Assembly (NCBI RefSeq): GCF_004522095.1
Contig: NZ_SPUI01000002.1
Coordinates: 1,178,001-1,242,000, forward strand
DNA length: 64,000 bases
Direction: 5' to 3'
DNA from: Nocardioides sp. 503
Lineage (GTDB): Bacteria > Actinomycetota > Actinomycetes > Propionibacteriales > Nocardioidaceae
The position numbers were made by a program, and so were the translations under genes. Below, piece after piece: positions 34,406 to 43,137 of the stretch (the first letter of the stretch is position 1; the number at the start of each line of letters is the position of its first letter). The notes beneath the pieces are model-generated. The model was given only the letters and a program-made list of their open reading frames with translations, searched no databases and was not told the origin of the DNA.

Positions 34406-35254
34406 TCAGGACGCGCTGGAGTCGTGGGTGGATGCGCGGATGAAGTCCAGGATGTCGGCGTTGATGACGTCGGCATGGGTGGTGGGCATCCCGTGAGGGA
34501 AGCCCGGGTAGGTCTTGAGCGTCCCGTTCGGGAGCAGCTTGGCGGACAGCTCCGCCGAGTCTGCGATGGGCACGACCTGGTCGTCCTCGCCGTGCAGGAC
34601 GAGGGTGGGCAGGGTGATCGCGCGCAGGTCCTCGGTGAAGTCGGTCTGGGAGAACGCGACGACGCCCTCGTAGTGGGCCTGCGCGCCGCCGGCCATGCCT
34701 TGGCGCCACCAGTTGGCGATGACGCCCTCCTTCGGCTCGGCGCCGGGGCGGTTGTAGCCGTAGAAGGGACCCTCGGCGAACTCGCGGAAGAACGCGGCGC
34801 GGCGGGTCGCGACCTGCTCCTGGATGCCGTCGAAGACGTCCTTGGGCAGGCCGCCGGGGTTGGTGTCGGTCTGGACCATGAGAGGCGGGACGGCGCTGAT
34901 GAGGACGGCCTTGGCCGCCCGGTCCTGTCCGTGGCGGGCCAGGTAGTGGACCACCTCGCCACCGCCGGTGGAGTGGCCGACGTGCACGGCGTCGCGCAGG
35001 TCGAGGTGGCTGACGACGGCCGCGAGGTCGTCGGCGTAGTGGTCCATGTCGTGACCGTCCGCGACCTGCTCGGAGCGACCGTGGCCGCGACGGTCGTGGG
35101 CGACCACGCGGAAGCCCTGGCTCAGGAAGAACATCAGCTGGGCGTCCCAGTCGTCGGAGGACAGGGGCCAGCCGTGGCTGAAGACGACGGGCTGGCCGTT
35201 GCCCCAGTCCTTGTAGAAGATCTCGACGCCGTCGGTCGTGGTGAGGGTGGGCAT
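34406..35254 (-). CDS. Alpha/beta hydrolase (non-haem chloroperoxidase-like)
   Basis: 282 residues. The nucleophile elbow GHSTGGGE gives Ser95. The acid is in LVLHGEDDQVVP and the His in FPHGMPTTH near the end. VVFSHGWPLSSDDWDAQLMFFL supplies the oxyanion hole, and RVVAHDRRGHGRSEQ is the typical strand. This is the sequence style of cofactor-free haloperoxidases/perhydrolases and related esterases. The true substrate is unknown. It diverges from the large XRE-STAND regulator across about 106 nt, which may control it. Confidence 0.87.
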   Translation of the reverse strand: MPTLTTTDGVEIFYKDWGNGQPVVFSHGWPLSSDDWDAQLMFFLSQGFRVVAHDRRGHGRSEQVADGHDMDHYADDLAAVVSHLDLRDAVHVGHSTGGGEVVHYLARHGQDRAAKAVLISAVPPLMVQTDTNPGGLPKDVFDGIQEQVATRRAAFFREFAEGPFYGYNRPGAEPKEGVIANWWRQGMAGGAQAHYEGVVAFSQTDFTEDLRAITLPTLVLHGEDDQVVPIADSAELSAKLLPNGTLKTYPGFPHGMPTTHADVINADILDFIRASTHDSSAS

Positions 35255-35360
35255 GGGTGGTCCTCGTCCTTCTCGTGGGTGGGCCGACTCGCGAGCGCCA
35301 GCCGGCCCTACCATTCAAGGGTCTGGACGGCTCTGGTGACCACGAAGGAAGCACGCAGAA

Positions 35361-37661
35361 GTGAAGCCTGTGAGTGAGCCGTTGGGCCCCCTCGTGCGCA
35401 GGTTCAGGCTCGCCCGCGACCTGACCCTCGAGGCACTGGCCGCGCGCTCCGGGATCAGCGACCGGACCGTCAGCGACATCGAGCGAGGGGCCAGCCTGGG
35501 CCCCCAGCGCCGCACGGTGGAGCTCATCGCGGACGGCCTGGCGCTCGGCGAGGACGAGCGTGAGGCGCTCCTGGCCGCGGCGCGGGCCGGCCGGCACCGA
35601 GGACCCGACGGTCCACGCGGACGAGCCCCTCTGCCGCGCGGGATCGCCGACTTCACCGGCCGGGAGACCGAGCTCGCCCGCCTGGCCGAGGGGCTCAGGG
35701 CTCCTGAGGGTGGGCCCGCACCCGTCGCGCTCGTCCACGGACCACCTGGGCTGGGCAAGACCGCGCTGGCGGTGCGTGCGGCGTCACTCCTCGGCGACTC
35801 GTTCGAGACCTGCGTCTTCGTCGACCTGCGTGGGTTCGACGCCACCCCGGTGACGCCCTTGCAGGCGCTCACCCGACTCATCAGCACGGTCGACCCGTCG
35901 GTCGGGAGGGTCCCGCACCGGGAGGCCGACGCCGTCGACATCTGGCAGGAGCTGATCGCCCACCGTCAGGTCCTCGTCGTGCTCGACAACGCGGCCAACG
36001 AGAGCCAGGTGCGGGCGCTGCTGCCGCGACTGGCACCCGCAGCAGCGATCCTCACCAGCCGCCGACCGCTTGCGGGTCTCGAGTCCATCGTGCGCGTGCT
36101 CCTGGTCCGGCTCCGGCCCTCGGAGTCGGTCGAGCTGCTGCGGCGGATCGTGCCGCTGCGCCGGTTCGGGGACGACGGTCGGCTGCGCGACGACGCGATC
36201 GACCGGCTCGCTGCCCTGTGCGACCACGTCCCTCTCGCCCTGCGCATCGCAGGGAACCGGCTGGCCAGCCGCGAGGCCTGGTCTGCTCGCGACCTCATCG
36301 ACCGGCTCGCCGTGGAGGACCGGCGCATCGACGGACTGCGCGCCGGCGACCTCGACCTGCGCGCCACGATCGCCCCGTCCTACGAGCAGCTCTCCCCGCC
36401 GGCCCGGAGGGTCTTCCGACGACTGGCCCTCCTGCCGGCAGCCCCCTTCGGCGACGCCGTGTGCGCCCAGCTCAGCGAGACGAGCCTGCTCGACGCCCAG
36501 GACCTGCTCGACGAGATCTCGGACCTCGGTCTGCTCCAGGGTGCGGCGCAGGGCCGGTTCGAGCTGCACGACCTGCTCCGGCTCTTCGCCCGGGAGCGTC
36601 TCGTGGCCGAGGAGGACGAGGCGGCCCGTGAGCGGGTCGCGCTCGCCCTGCGGCACTGGCTGCTCCACGTCACGATCCAGGCGGGCCGACGCTTCGAGCC
36701 GGAGTACGAGAACGCGCCGGCCGATGTCGGCGACCTGGTCCGGCTCGAGACGCCGGGCTCCGCCCACGCCTGGCTGGAGACCGAGGCGGACCACTGGTTC
36801 GCCGCGTTCCAGGCGTCCGCATGGGCCGGGGAGCACCGGCTGGTGGCCGAGGTCGCGGAGTCGCTGCACTGGTTCTCCGATCGCTGGACGCACTGGGGAC
36901 ACTGGCACGAGGTGTACGCCGCCGGCGTGGCCGCCGCACGAGCCCTGAGTGACGACGACCTGCTCGCCACCCAGCTCGGCTACCTCGCGTGGGCCGAGCT
37001 GGTGACCCGCGCCGACCCGGACACCGCGCTGCTCCTGGCGGGCGAGGCGCGGGAGGTCGCGGCACGGGCGGGCAACCCCCGGCAGGAGGGCTGGGCGTGC
37101 TTCTACGAGAGCTGGGCCCACCTCACGACGGGCTCCCTGGACCAGGCCTGGTCCGCAGCCGAGCGCTCCGCTCCGCTCCTCGAAGCCGCGGGTGACCGTG
37201 AAGGTGTCATCACCGTCCGTCACCACACCGCCGAGATCCTCCAGGACCTCGGTCGACCCGAGGAGTCGATGGCCCAAGGCCAGCTCGTGCTCGAGCTGGT
37301 CGACCGAGCCGGCCCCGAGCTGGGACACCAGGTGGCCGGGGTGACGCGCATCGGGGTCCTGGTCAACATCGCGACGAGCCTGGCCCTGCTCGGTCGTCAC
37401 GAGGAGGTCGTCCTGCGCGCGTCCCAGTCGATCACCCTGCAGCAGGAGTATCCGTCCGCGATCCTCCACGTCCGCGCGCTCAGGATCCGCGCGCGGGCGT
37501 CGCGAGAGCTCGGACTGACCCGGGAGGCGGAGACCGACCTCCGGGCCGCCCTCGACCTGTGCCGGGACACCGGTGACGCGTCCCGCGCGGACCAGGTGGA
37601 GGCAGAGCTGCGCAGCCTTCGCGACGGCGCGGCCGGCGACGGCACCTCGCCCTCGGCCTAG
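35361..37661 (+). CDS. XRE - STAND (NB-ARC) ATPase - TPR regulator
   Basis: 766 residues. An N-terminal XRE helix-turn-helix occupies residues 8-65 (LVRRFRLARDLTLEALAARS, SDRTVSDIERGAS). Next comes a STAND/NB-ARC ATPase with Walker A VHGPPGLGKTA (125-135), Walker B VLVVLDNA (204-211) and the sensor AAAILTSRRPLAGL. A winged-helix-like segment (LSPPARRVFRRLALLP) follows. The C-terminal ~330 residues are alpha-helical TPR-like repeats. STAND proteins are switches that oligomerise on ATP binding when the repeat domain meets a signal. The gene lies opposite the alpha/beta hydrolase. GAAGGAAG precedes the GTG. Confidence 0.85.
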   Translation: MKPVSEPLGPLVRRFRLARDLTLEALAARSGISDRTVSDIERGASLGPQRRTVELIADGLALGEDEREALLAAARAGRHRGPDGPRGRAPLPRGIADFTGRETELARLAEGLRAPEGGPAPVALVHGPPGLGKTALAVRAASLLGDSFETCVFVDLRGFDATPVTPLQALTRLISTVDPSVGRVPHREADAVDIWQELIAHRQVLVVLDNAANESQVRALLPRLAPAAAILTSRRPLAGLESIVRVLLVRLRPSESVELLRRIVPLRRFGDDGRLRDDAIDRLAALCDHVPLALRIAGNRLASREAWSARDLIDRLAVEDRRIDGLRAGDLDLRATIAPSYEQLSPPARRVFRRLALLPAAPFGDAVCAQLSETSLLDAQDLLDEISDLGLLQGAAQGRFELHDLLRLFARERLVAEEDEAARERVALALRHWLLHVTIQAGRRFEPEYENAPADVGDLVRLETPGSAHAWLETEADHWFAAFQASAWAGEHRLVAEVAESLHWFSDRWTHWGHWHEVYAAGVAAARALSDDDLLATQLGYLAWAELVTRADPDTALLLAGEAREVAARAGNPRQEGWACFYESWAHLTTGSLDQAWSAAERSAPLLEAAGDREGVITVRHHTAEILQDLGRPEESMAQGQLVLELVDRAGPELGHQVAGVTRIGVLVNIATSLALLGRHEEVVLRASQSITLQQEYPSAILHVRALRIRARASRELGLTREAETDLRAALDLCRDTGDASRADQVEAELRSLRDGAAGDGTSPSA

Positions 37662-37670
37662 GGTCGCCGC

Positions 37671-38432
37671 ATGCCGCGCAAGAGACTGTTCCGACGTGTG
37701 CGTCGGGTCCGTCTCGCCCTCCGCGTCGGCCTGGGCGCCGTGGCGCTGGGCCTGGGTCTCGTCTCCGCAGCGGCTCCCGACGTCGTCCTCCACGGTGAGG
37801 CAGGAGGTTGGCTGCTCCTGCTGACGGGCCTGGTGCTCGTCGCCGTCGGTGCGGGGGGAGCGGCCCGCGTGGGCCGCGCGGGCAGTGAGGCACTGGCGCG
37901 CGACCGACGAGACCTGGTCGCCGCGGACCAGGAGGACGGTCTGCCCATGGGTGCGTTCGTCCAGGACGGTCGCCTCGGGCTGGAGGCGGCCGACCGTTGG
38001 TGGACCTGGGGGACCGTGGCCGTGGGCCTGGGGCTGATGATCGGTGGCGCCGCCGCGGCCGCTCCGGACAGCGACTGGTGGTGGGGGCCGGTGTTCTCCT
38101 CGGTCGGGCTGGTCCCGGCCGTCCTGTGCCTGCGGGCGGCCACCGGGACGAAGTACTGGCTGACGCCGGAGGGGATCGAGACCGCGCGCTGGCCACGCCG
38201 CTCGGTGCGGTGGGCGGACGTGGAGCGAGTGGTGCCGCTCAGGGGCGGTGTCCCCGAGCATCCCCCCGACGACTTCAACGCCCTGGAGCTCCAGACGTCC
38301 GGATCGGTCCGCGGCGCACCTCGCCGGTGGGGGAGCGACCTCGTCCTGAGGCTGGCGCTCGTCGAGGCGGATCGGGACGAGGTGCTGGGCATGGTCCACG
38401 AGCGCGTGCGCGCGGCCAGGGAGCTCAGCTGA
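37671..38432 (+). CDS. Hypothetical membrane protein
   Basis: 253 residues. Two pairs of membrane segments are visible: LGAVALGLGLVSAAAP with WLLLLTGLVLVAVGAGG, and WWTWGTVAVGLGLMIGGAAAAA with VFSSVGLVPAVLCL. A C-terminal domain of about 100 residues (TKYWLTPEGIETARWPRRSVRWADVERV) looks like the bacterial PH-type domain found after paired membrane segments. Function unknown. It starts 9 nt after the STAND regulator and may be co-transcribed with it. It ends 6 nt from the stop of the convergent oxidase gene. Confidence 0.72.
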   Translation: MPRKRLFRRVRRVRLALRVGLGAVALGLGLVSAAAPDVVLHGEAGGWLLLLTGLVLVAVGAGGAARVGRAGSEALARDRRDLVAADQEDGLPMGAFVQDGRLGLEAADRWWTWGTVAVGLGLMIGGAAAAAPDSDWWWGPVFSSVGLVPAVLCLRAATGTKYWLTPEGIETARWPRRSVRWADVERVVPLRGGVPEHPPDDFNALELQTSGSVRGAPRRWGSDLVLRLALVEADRDEVLGMVHERVRAARELS

Positions 38433-38438
38433 GCGCGG

Positions 38439-40583
38439 TCACCGCACCGGCACCCTGACGAGGCGCGACCGGCTGGGCGTGCCGTGGCGGTCCATCGCGA
38501 AGAGCATGTAGTTGCCCGGCAGGAGGACGCTGGCGTCCGCCGGCAGCCGCAGCGTGGAGCGGGCTCCCGCGCGGCGTACGACGCGCAGCGGGATGCGACG
38601 CTGGCTGTTGTTGACGGTGTGTGTCGCCTCCGCCATGCGCACGAGCGAGAACGAGCGCGCCCCCCTGCGGGTCCGCACGGTGATCTGCGAGCCGAGCCGT
38701 GCGGTGCGAGGAGCTCGGGTGATGCGCGGCCGGGCTCGGAGGCGGCCGTCGTCTCGCAACAGGTAGCCGGGGGTGTAGATCTGGCCGTTGAAGTGGTTGG
38801 TCTCGCAGTCGCCGCAGAGACCGCCGCCCCCCGAGAAGACCCGGCCGTCGGGCAGGAGCACCGCGACGCTGTGGTAGTTGCGCGGCACAGCCATCGAGGC
38901 GCCGAGGTGGAAGCGGCCGGTGCGGGGGCTCCAGATCTCGGGCCGGTAGCGGGACTCCACGTCGGAGAAGGCCAGGGGTCTGGCCTGGCCGCCGACGGCG
39001 ACGACCTGGCCGTCGGGGAGCACGACGCTGTTGGCGAACGTGCGCGGCTCGATCATCGAGCCGGTCCGCCGTACGCGGGGCCGCTTGCCCCGGATGTCGA
39101 TGGTGAAGGCCTCCTTGACCGAGGGTGTCTCGTCGTAGGCGGGAGCACCGCCGAGCACCAGGATCCGGTGCGGGGCGTACATGACGGCGTTGCCGTTCAT
39201 CTGGGCGCTGCCGGGGCGCTTGCCGACGGTGCGCACCGAGCCGCGGCCGCGCAGGGAGATGACGTTCATCTTCTGGCTGGGTCCGACCTGGAGGACCTTG
39301 CGGTCAGCCACCGGGTAGAGCCACATCTGGTTGTCCTGGCGGAAGATCCCGGCGGGGTCGTCGGTGAGCATCTTCTTCGGGGAGACACCGGCGAGTCGCC
39401 TCCAGCCGGCGCGCTGCGACCAGACCTCGCCGACCTTGCCCCCGAGGCCGCCGGGGCCCCAGGAGCCACCCACGGTGAAGACCCGGCCGTCGGGCATCGT
39501 CGTCATCGCGTGGTAGCCGCGGCCGACCTTCATCGGCGGGCCGGCCTTCCACGTGTCGCGCTTCGGGTCGTAGATGCTGGTCTGGTTGGCGTTGCTGCCG
39601 CCGGTCACCATGATCCGGCCGTCGGGCAGCATGGCCACGCCGGGGCAGAACATGTCGTGCCGGGTCTTGGTGACCAGGCGTCGGCTGACCTTCATCGTGT
39701 CCAGGTCGAGGATCGCGGTCTGGGTGTAGCCCATCGCCTGCGGGTCGTAGTCGTCGGTCGCGTACGCCGACCACGTGAGCAGCCGGTTGCCCGGCAGCGC
39801 CGCCACGGCCACCGGCACCAGCGGGAAGGCGATCGTGCGGCTCCAGCGGCCGACCACGGACGGCCGGCCCTCCGGCGCACGAGGGGCGGGGGCGCCGCGC
39901 CGGGCCTCGTGCTTCGGCGTGCGCAGGTCGAGGTCGGCGACGGCGGGGGACCGTCCGTCACGCGTCTCGAGGGCGGTGAGCCGCACGAAGCGCGCCTCCA
40001 CCTGCTCGAACTCCGTGGGGACGGCCCGGCCGTCGTCGGGCCACCGGCCGTCGGCCACGGTCCTCCACGAGGTGCCGTCGGTGCTGACGGCGACCTCGAA
40101 CTGCGTGATCGCGCCGACCCCGTCGCCCGGGGCCACGTAGTCGAGCCCGAGGACGAGGCCGGAGGAGCCGAGGTCGACGGTCAGGACCGCCGGCGTGCCG
40201 GTGCTCGCGCGCCACACGCTCGCCGGGTCGTCGTCGACGGCCTCGTCGGCGGAGAGGAAGCGGGTGCCCTCGGGACCCGCGCCGACCTGCTCGGTCGCCG
40301 TCCAGGCGCGGCGCTCCAGCGACCGGTCGTCGGCGACGTACGCCGCGGGTGAGGGCGCCACCATGCCGGCCATCTCGTGCCCGGACGCGGCATGGTCGCC
40401 GTGCTCGTCCGAGTGCGACCCGGCAGAGCCGTGCTCGTGCGAGTCGGCTGGGGGGCCCTGGTCAGAGGGGGCGGCCACGGCCAACAAGGTCGTGACCAGG
40501 GCGAGGCTCGACCATCCGACGCCTCTGCGGACCCACGTGACCCGTCGCCGCAAGCTGTCCTGACTCGTCGAGCTCTCCTGCAC
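38439..40583 (-). CDS. Galactose oxidase-type copper radical oxidase with CBM32
   Basis: 714 residues, probably exported: N-terminal hydrophobic segment (SLALVTTLLAVAAPS) then a His/Ser/Asp-rich linker. Residues about 85-222 are an F5/8C (CBM32) domain (DDDPASVWRAST, GTSWRTVADGRWP, EARFVRLTALE). Then comes a kelch propeller and a C-terminal DUF1929 Ig-like domain. All galactose oxidase active-site residues are recognisable: Cys313 (DMFCPG) and Tyr357 (GRGYHAM) for the thioether radical cofactor, Trp375 (GGSWG), axial Tyr570 with His571 (RNYHS), and His655 (ATHTVN). It should oxidise a primary alcohol or sugar to the aldehyde, making hydrogen peroxide. A GTG start at 40583 is assumed. Confidence 0.88.
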   Translation of the reverse strand: MQESSTSQDSLRRRVTWVRRGVGWSSLALVTTLLAVAAPSDQGPPADSHEHGSAGSHSDEHGDHAASGHEMAGMVAPSPAAYVADDRSLERRAWTATEQVGAGPEGTRFLSADEAVDDDPASVWRASTGTPAVLTVDLGSSGLVLGLDYVAPGDGVGAITQFEVAVSTDGTSWRTVADGRWPDDGRAVPTEFEQVEARFVRLTALETRDGRSPAVADLDLRTPKHEARRGAPAPRAPEGRPSVVGRWSRTIAFPLVPVAVAALPGNRLLTWSAYATDDYDPQAMGYTQTAILDLDTMKVSRRLVTKTRHDMFCPGVAMLPDGRIMVTGGSNANQTSIYDPKRDTWKAGPPMKVGRGYHAMTTMPDGRVFTVGGSWGPGGLGGKVGEVWSQRAGWRRLAGVSPKKMLTDDPAGIFRQDNQMWLYPVADRKVLQVGPSQKMNVISLRGRGSVRTVGKRPGSAQMNGNAVMYAPHRILVLGGAPAYDETPSVKEAFTIDIRGKRPRVRRTGSMIEPRTFANSVVLPDGQVVAVGGQARPLAFSDVESRYRPEIWSPRTGRFHLGASMAVPRNYHSVAVLLPDGRVFSGGGGLCGDCETNHFNGQIYTPGYLLRDDGRLRARPRITRAPRTARLGSQITVRTRRGARSFSLVRMAEATHTVNNSQRRIPLRVVRRAGARSTLRLPADASVLLPGNYMLFAMDRHGTPSRSRLVRVPVR

Positions 40584-40764
40584 GACACCCCCCAGTGTCT
40601 CGTGAACGCCCCAACCTAGGTCGCCCAGCGGCAGATGTCCCCTCTTCGGCCAGATCCGGAGTCCCGAGACGTGGGCGACCTCGACCTCGCGGAGGAGCCG
40701 TCCCCCCCGGCTCGGCCTCGTAGGCTGCGGAGGACAACCTCATCGACGGGACGGAGTGGGCAGC

Positions 40765-41865
40765 ATGGCGGCTGGCGGCGGGCTCAGAAGACGCCTGTCA
40801 GGGCGCTCGAGGGTCGTCGCCTACCTCGCCTCGCTCGCGGCGGTCGGCGCGATCTCCGCGGCGGTCGTGGCGCTGGTGGTGCCGTCCGCCTTCGACATCG
40901 TCAGGTCCTCCCGCTCCGACCCCGGGACGTCACCGTCAGCCTGCGGCTGCCCTCCGGCCCGCGCAAGCCGCCTGCCGACCGTCGCGCGCCTGGACCGCGT
41001 GATGAGCACGCAAGGGCTGGAGCGTGTGCCCACGAGGCTCGGGAAGGGCCCGTCCATCACGGTGGCGTCGTTCAACGTCCTCGGTGCGACGCACACTCGC
41101 GGACCCGGCCGACGCAAGGGCTACGCCGTCGCCGAGAAGCGCCTGCCGGCCCAGCTGGACCTGCTGGCCGACAAGGGCGTAGGCGTGGTGGGCCTGCAGG
41201 AGCTTCAGTACCCCCAGGTGGCACAGCTGCACGAGCTCACGGGCGGGGAGTGGGGCATCTACCCCGGGACCGAGCTGGGGGACTGGCTCTCGGACAACTC
41301 GATCATCTGGCGCACCGCGCAATGGAGGCTGGTGAGGACGGGGACCGTCAAGGTGCCCTACTTCGGACGCAGGATGACGCCGATGCCGCACGTGCTCCTC
41401 GAGCACGTCGCGTCGGGCCGCCAGGTCTGGTTCGCCAACTTCCACAACGCCGCCGACGTCGCGGGGGACGCGCGCAGGCTGCGGGCCCGTGCCACCAAGA
41501 TCGAGATCGCGCTCGTCGCACGCCTCGGTGCCGACGGGACCCCGGTCGTCGTGACCGGCGACATGAACGACCGTGAGGAGTTCGCCTGCCCGTTCGCGGG
41601 CGGCACCGGGATGCACTCGGCCGACGGGGCCGTCAACGACGGGTCCGGCTGCGTCCTGCCGCACGACATGGAGATCGACTGGATCTTCGGCACGCGTGAC
41701 CTCACGTTCTCCGGCCACGCTGCCGACGACAGCACCCAGGACCGCAGGCTCAGCGACCACCCGCTGGTCACCGCGACCGCGACGCTGCCCGGCGTCAGGG
41801 ACCGCCCCGGCTGCCGGGGGCGACAGTCGAGAGATGGCGTCGCCTGGTACTGCCCCGTCGCCTGA
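40765..41865 (+). CDS. Endonuclease/exonuclease/phosphatase family protein, membrane-anchored
   Basis: About 366 residues. A membrane segment (VVAYLASLAAVGAISAAVVALVV) near the N-terminus is followed by an EEP domain: TVASFNVLGATHT, GVVGLQELQYPQ (metal Glu), VWFANFHNAADVAG, PVVVTGDMNDREEF, and RRLSDHPLVTAT (catalytic His). EEP proteins cut phosphodiesters in nucleic acids, lipids or inositol phosphates; the substrate is unknown. Residues 50-80 look like a linker. ATG 40765 is preferred because GGAG is 8 nt upstream. Its 3' end overlaps the convergent PAP2 gene by 71 bp. Confidence 0.8.
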   Translation: MAAGGGLRRRLSGRSRVVAYLASLAAVGAISAAVVALVVPSAFDIVRSSRSDPGTSPSACGCPPARASRLPTVARLDRVMSTQGLERVPTRLGKGPSITVASFNVLGATHTRGPGRRKGYAVAEKRLPAQLDLLADKGVGVVGLQELQYPQVAQLHELTGGEWGIYPGTELGDWLSDNSIIWRTAQWRLVRTGTVKVPYFGRRMTPMPHVLLEHVASGRQVWFANFHNAADVAGDARRLRARATKIEIALVARLGADGTPVVVTGDMNDREEFACPFAGGTGMHSADGAVNDGSGCVLPHDMEIDWIFGTRDLTFSGHAADDSTQDRRLSDHPLVTATATLPGVRDRPGCRGRQSRDGVAWYCPVA

Positions 41866-42655
41866 GAGCCCGGCTCGCCGCGACCGCCACGCCCGCCGTG
41901 AGCCAGCCGACGACCACGTCGACGACGTAGTGCTCCCCGGTGTAGACGAGCACCAGGGCCATCAGCCCGGCGTAGAGGAGCAGCGCGGTGCGCACCCTGT
42001 TGCCCACCGAGGTCCACAGGAAGAGTGCGACGAGCAGCGCGGCCCCGGCATGCAGCGAGGGCATGGCCGCCACCGGGTTGCTCCGTCCTTGGCTGAACTC
42101 GGTCAGCCGAGCGATGGGTTCGAGGTTCAGGTAGTGCCAGCCGATGCCGGAGATGCGGTCCACGACGCCGATCCGGTCCTGCTCGGAGGCCCACCAGGGA
42201 GGGGCGGCCGGGTAGACGACGTAGCCGGTCACCCCGACGACGGTGAAGGTCAAGATGGCCGCCAGCCACGCACCGAACCGGTCCCGCATCCGGAACCACA
42301 CGAGGCCGGTGACGAGGGGGATGGCCACGAAGTGGGTGACGTAGATCAGCGCCGCGACGCCGTCGTACCAGTGCGGTGCCCCGTCGACCAGCTGCTGCTG
42401 GAGGGACACGGTCGGCACCGCTCCGAAGACGGCCTCGTCGACGCGCGGAGGTCCGGCGACGTGGAGGGGGAAGCCGAGCCGGTTGGTCTCCCCGACGCCG
42501 CTCGGATCGGCCAGGGGAGAGCTGATCCACTGGGCGATCGCATAGGCGACGAGGATCCCGCTCAGCGGGGCCCAGGCGATCAGCAGCTGCGCGATGGGGC
42601 CATGACGAGACTCCGCGGGTCGCGACGGCGCCCGGTCGCTGTCGACGCTCGTCAT
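41795..42655 (-). CDS. PAP2-family membrane phosphatase/transferase in the carotenoid operon
   Basis: 286 residues with about six membrane segments. The active-site motifs are AAMPSLHAGAALLVA and YTGEHYVVDVVVGW (His nucleophile in the second), as in phosphatidate phosphatases and Aur1-like inositol phosphorylceramide synthases. The fingerprint between them (GYVVYPAAPPWW) also occurs in the Aur1-like group. It is the last of nine genes in the carotenoid operon: its ATG overlaps the acyltransferase stop (ATGA). Its role there is unknown; release of phosphate from a prenyl or lipid intermediate, or head-group transfer, are possible. Confidence 0.8.
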   Translation of the reverse strand: MTSVDSDRAPSRPAESRHGPIAQLLIAWAPLSGILVAYAIAQWISSPLADPSGVGETNRLGFPLHVAGPPRVDEAVFGAVPTVSLQQQLVDGAPHWYDGVAALIYVTHFVAIPLVTGLVWFRMRDRFGAWLAAILTFTVVGVTGYVVYPAAPPWWASEQDRIGVVDRISGIGWHYLNLEPIARLTEFSQGRSNPVAAMPSLHAGAALLVALFLWTSVGNRVRTALLLYAGLMALVLVYTGEHYVVDVVVGWLTAGVAVAASRALRRRGSTRRRHLSTVAPGSRGGP

Positions 42656-43137
42656 CGGCGCAGACGCCCGATCAGCGTCTCGATCCGGAAGCGGTTGTAG
42701 CGCTGGATGAGGATGAACGGGAGGTTGACCAGGACTCCGTAGGTGAGGAGCAGGGCGGAGGCGAGCGGGGGGTTCCACAGGACGAAGAGCGGGCCGCAGA
42801 GCAGCGCCCACCAGTGCGCCAGCTCGGCGCGGCGGGTCTCTCGGGCGAAGACCCGCAGCCCCTCGGCGTCGTACGTCGGGAGCTGGCGCTTGCTCATCCC
42901 GCCCGGGAAGAGGGCACCCGCCTCGGGGAGACGGTCCTTCCAGCGGTGGATCCGGAGCCGGCGTCGGTACCAGCGTCCGCCGTCCTCGAACGCGCGCTGT
43001 CGCAGCAGCCAGCCGTCCCGGACCAGCCGGCGCTCGTCCAGCCGGTGGGCGGCGAACCCGGTGAGGCTGTGGAAGGCCCCCCAGGCGACGATGTCGACGG
43101 CGATGGTCACCGTCTGCGGCATCAGCAGGCGGAGCAT
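42652..43137 (-). CDS. CrtO-like carotenoid-glycoside acyltransferase (predicted)
   Basis: 161 residues with an N-terminal and two C-terminal membrane segments. Central marks are RWYRRRLRIHRWKDRLPEAG, MSKRQLPTYDAEGL and FARETRRAELAHWW. Length and these motifs match the glycosyl-4,4'-diaponeurosporenoate acyltransferase (CrtO) family of staphyloxanthin synthesis, in which a fatty acid is put on the sugar. Its ATG overlaps the stop of the glycosyltransferase (TGATG), and its stop overlaps the PAP2 start. It is predicted to acylate the sugar added by its neighbour. Confidence 0.75.
   Translation of the reverse strand: MLRLLMPQTVTIAVDIVAWGAFHSLTGFAAHRLDERRLVRDGWLLRQRAFEDGGRWYRRRLRIHRWKDRLPEAGALFPGGMSKRQLPTYDAEGLRVFARETRRAELAHWWALLCGPLFVLWNPPLASALLLTYGVLVNLPFILIQRYNRFRIETLIGRLRR

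Noticed and set aside
35784..38399. Very long minus-strand open frame opposite the STAND regulator
   Set aside because: It is the antisense shadow of a high-GC gene; composition is low-complexity Arg/Gly/Val/Asp and no domain is visible.
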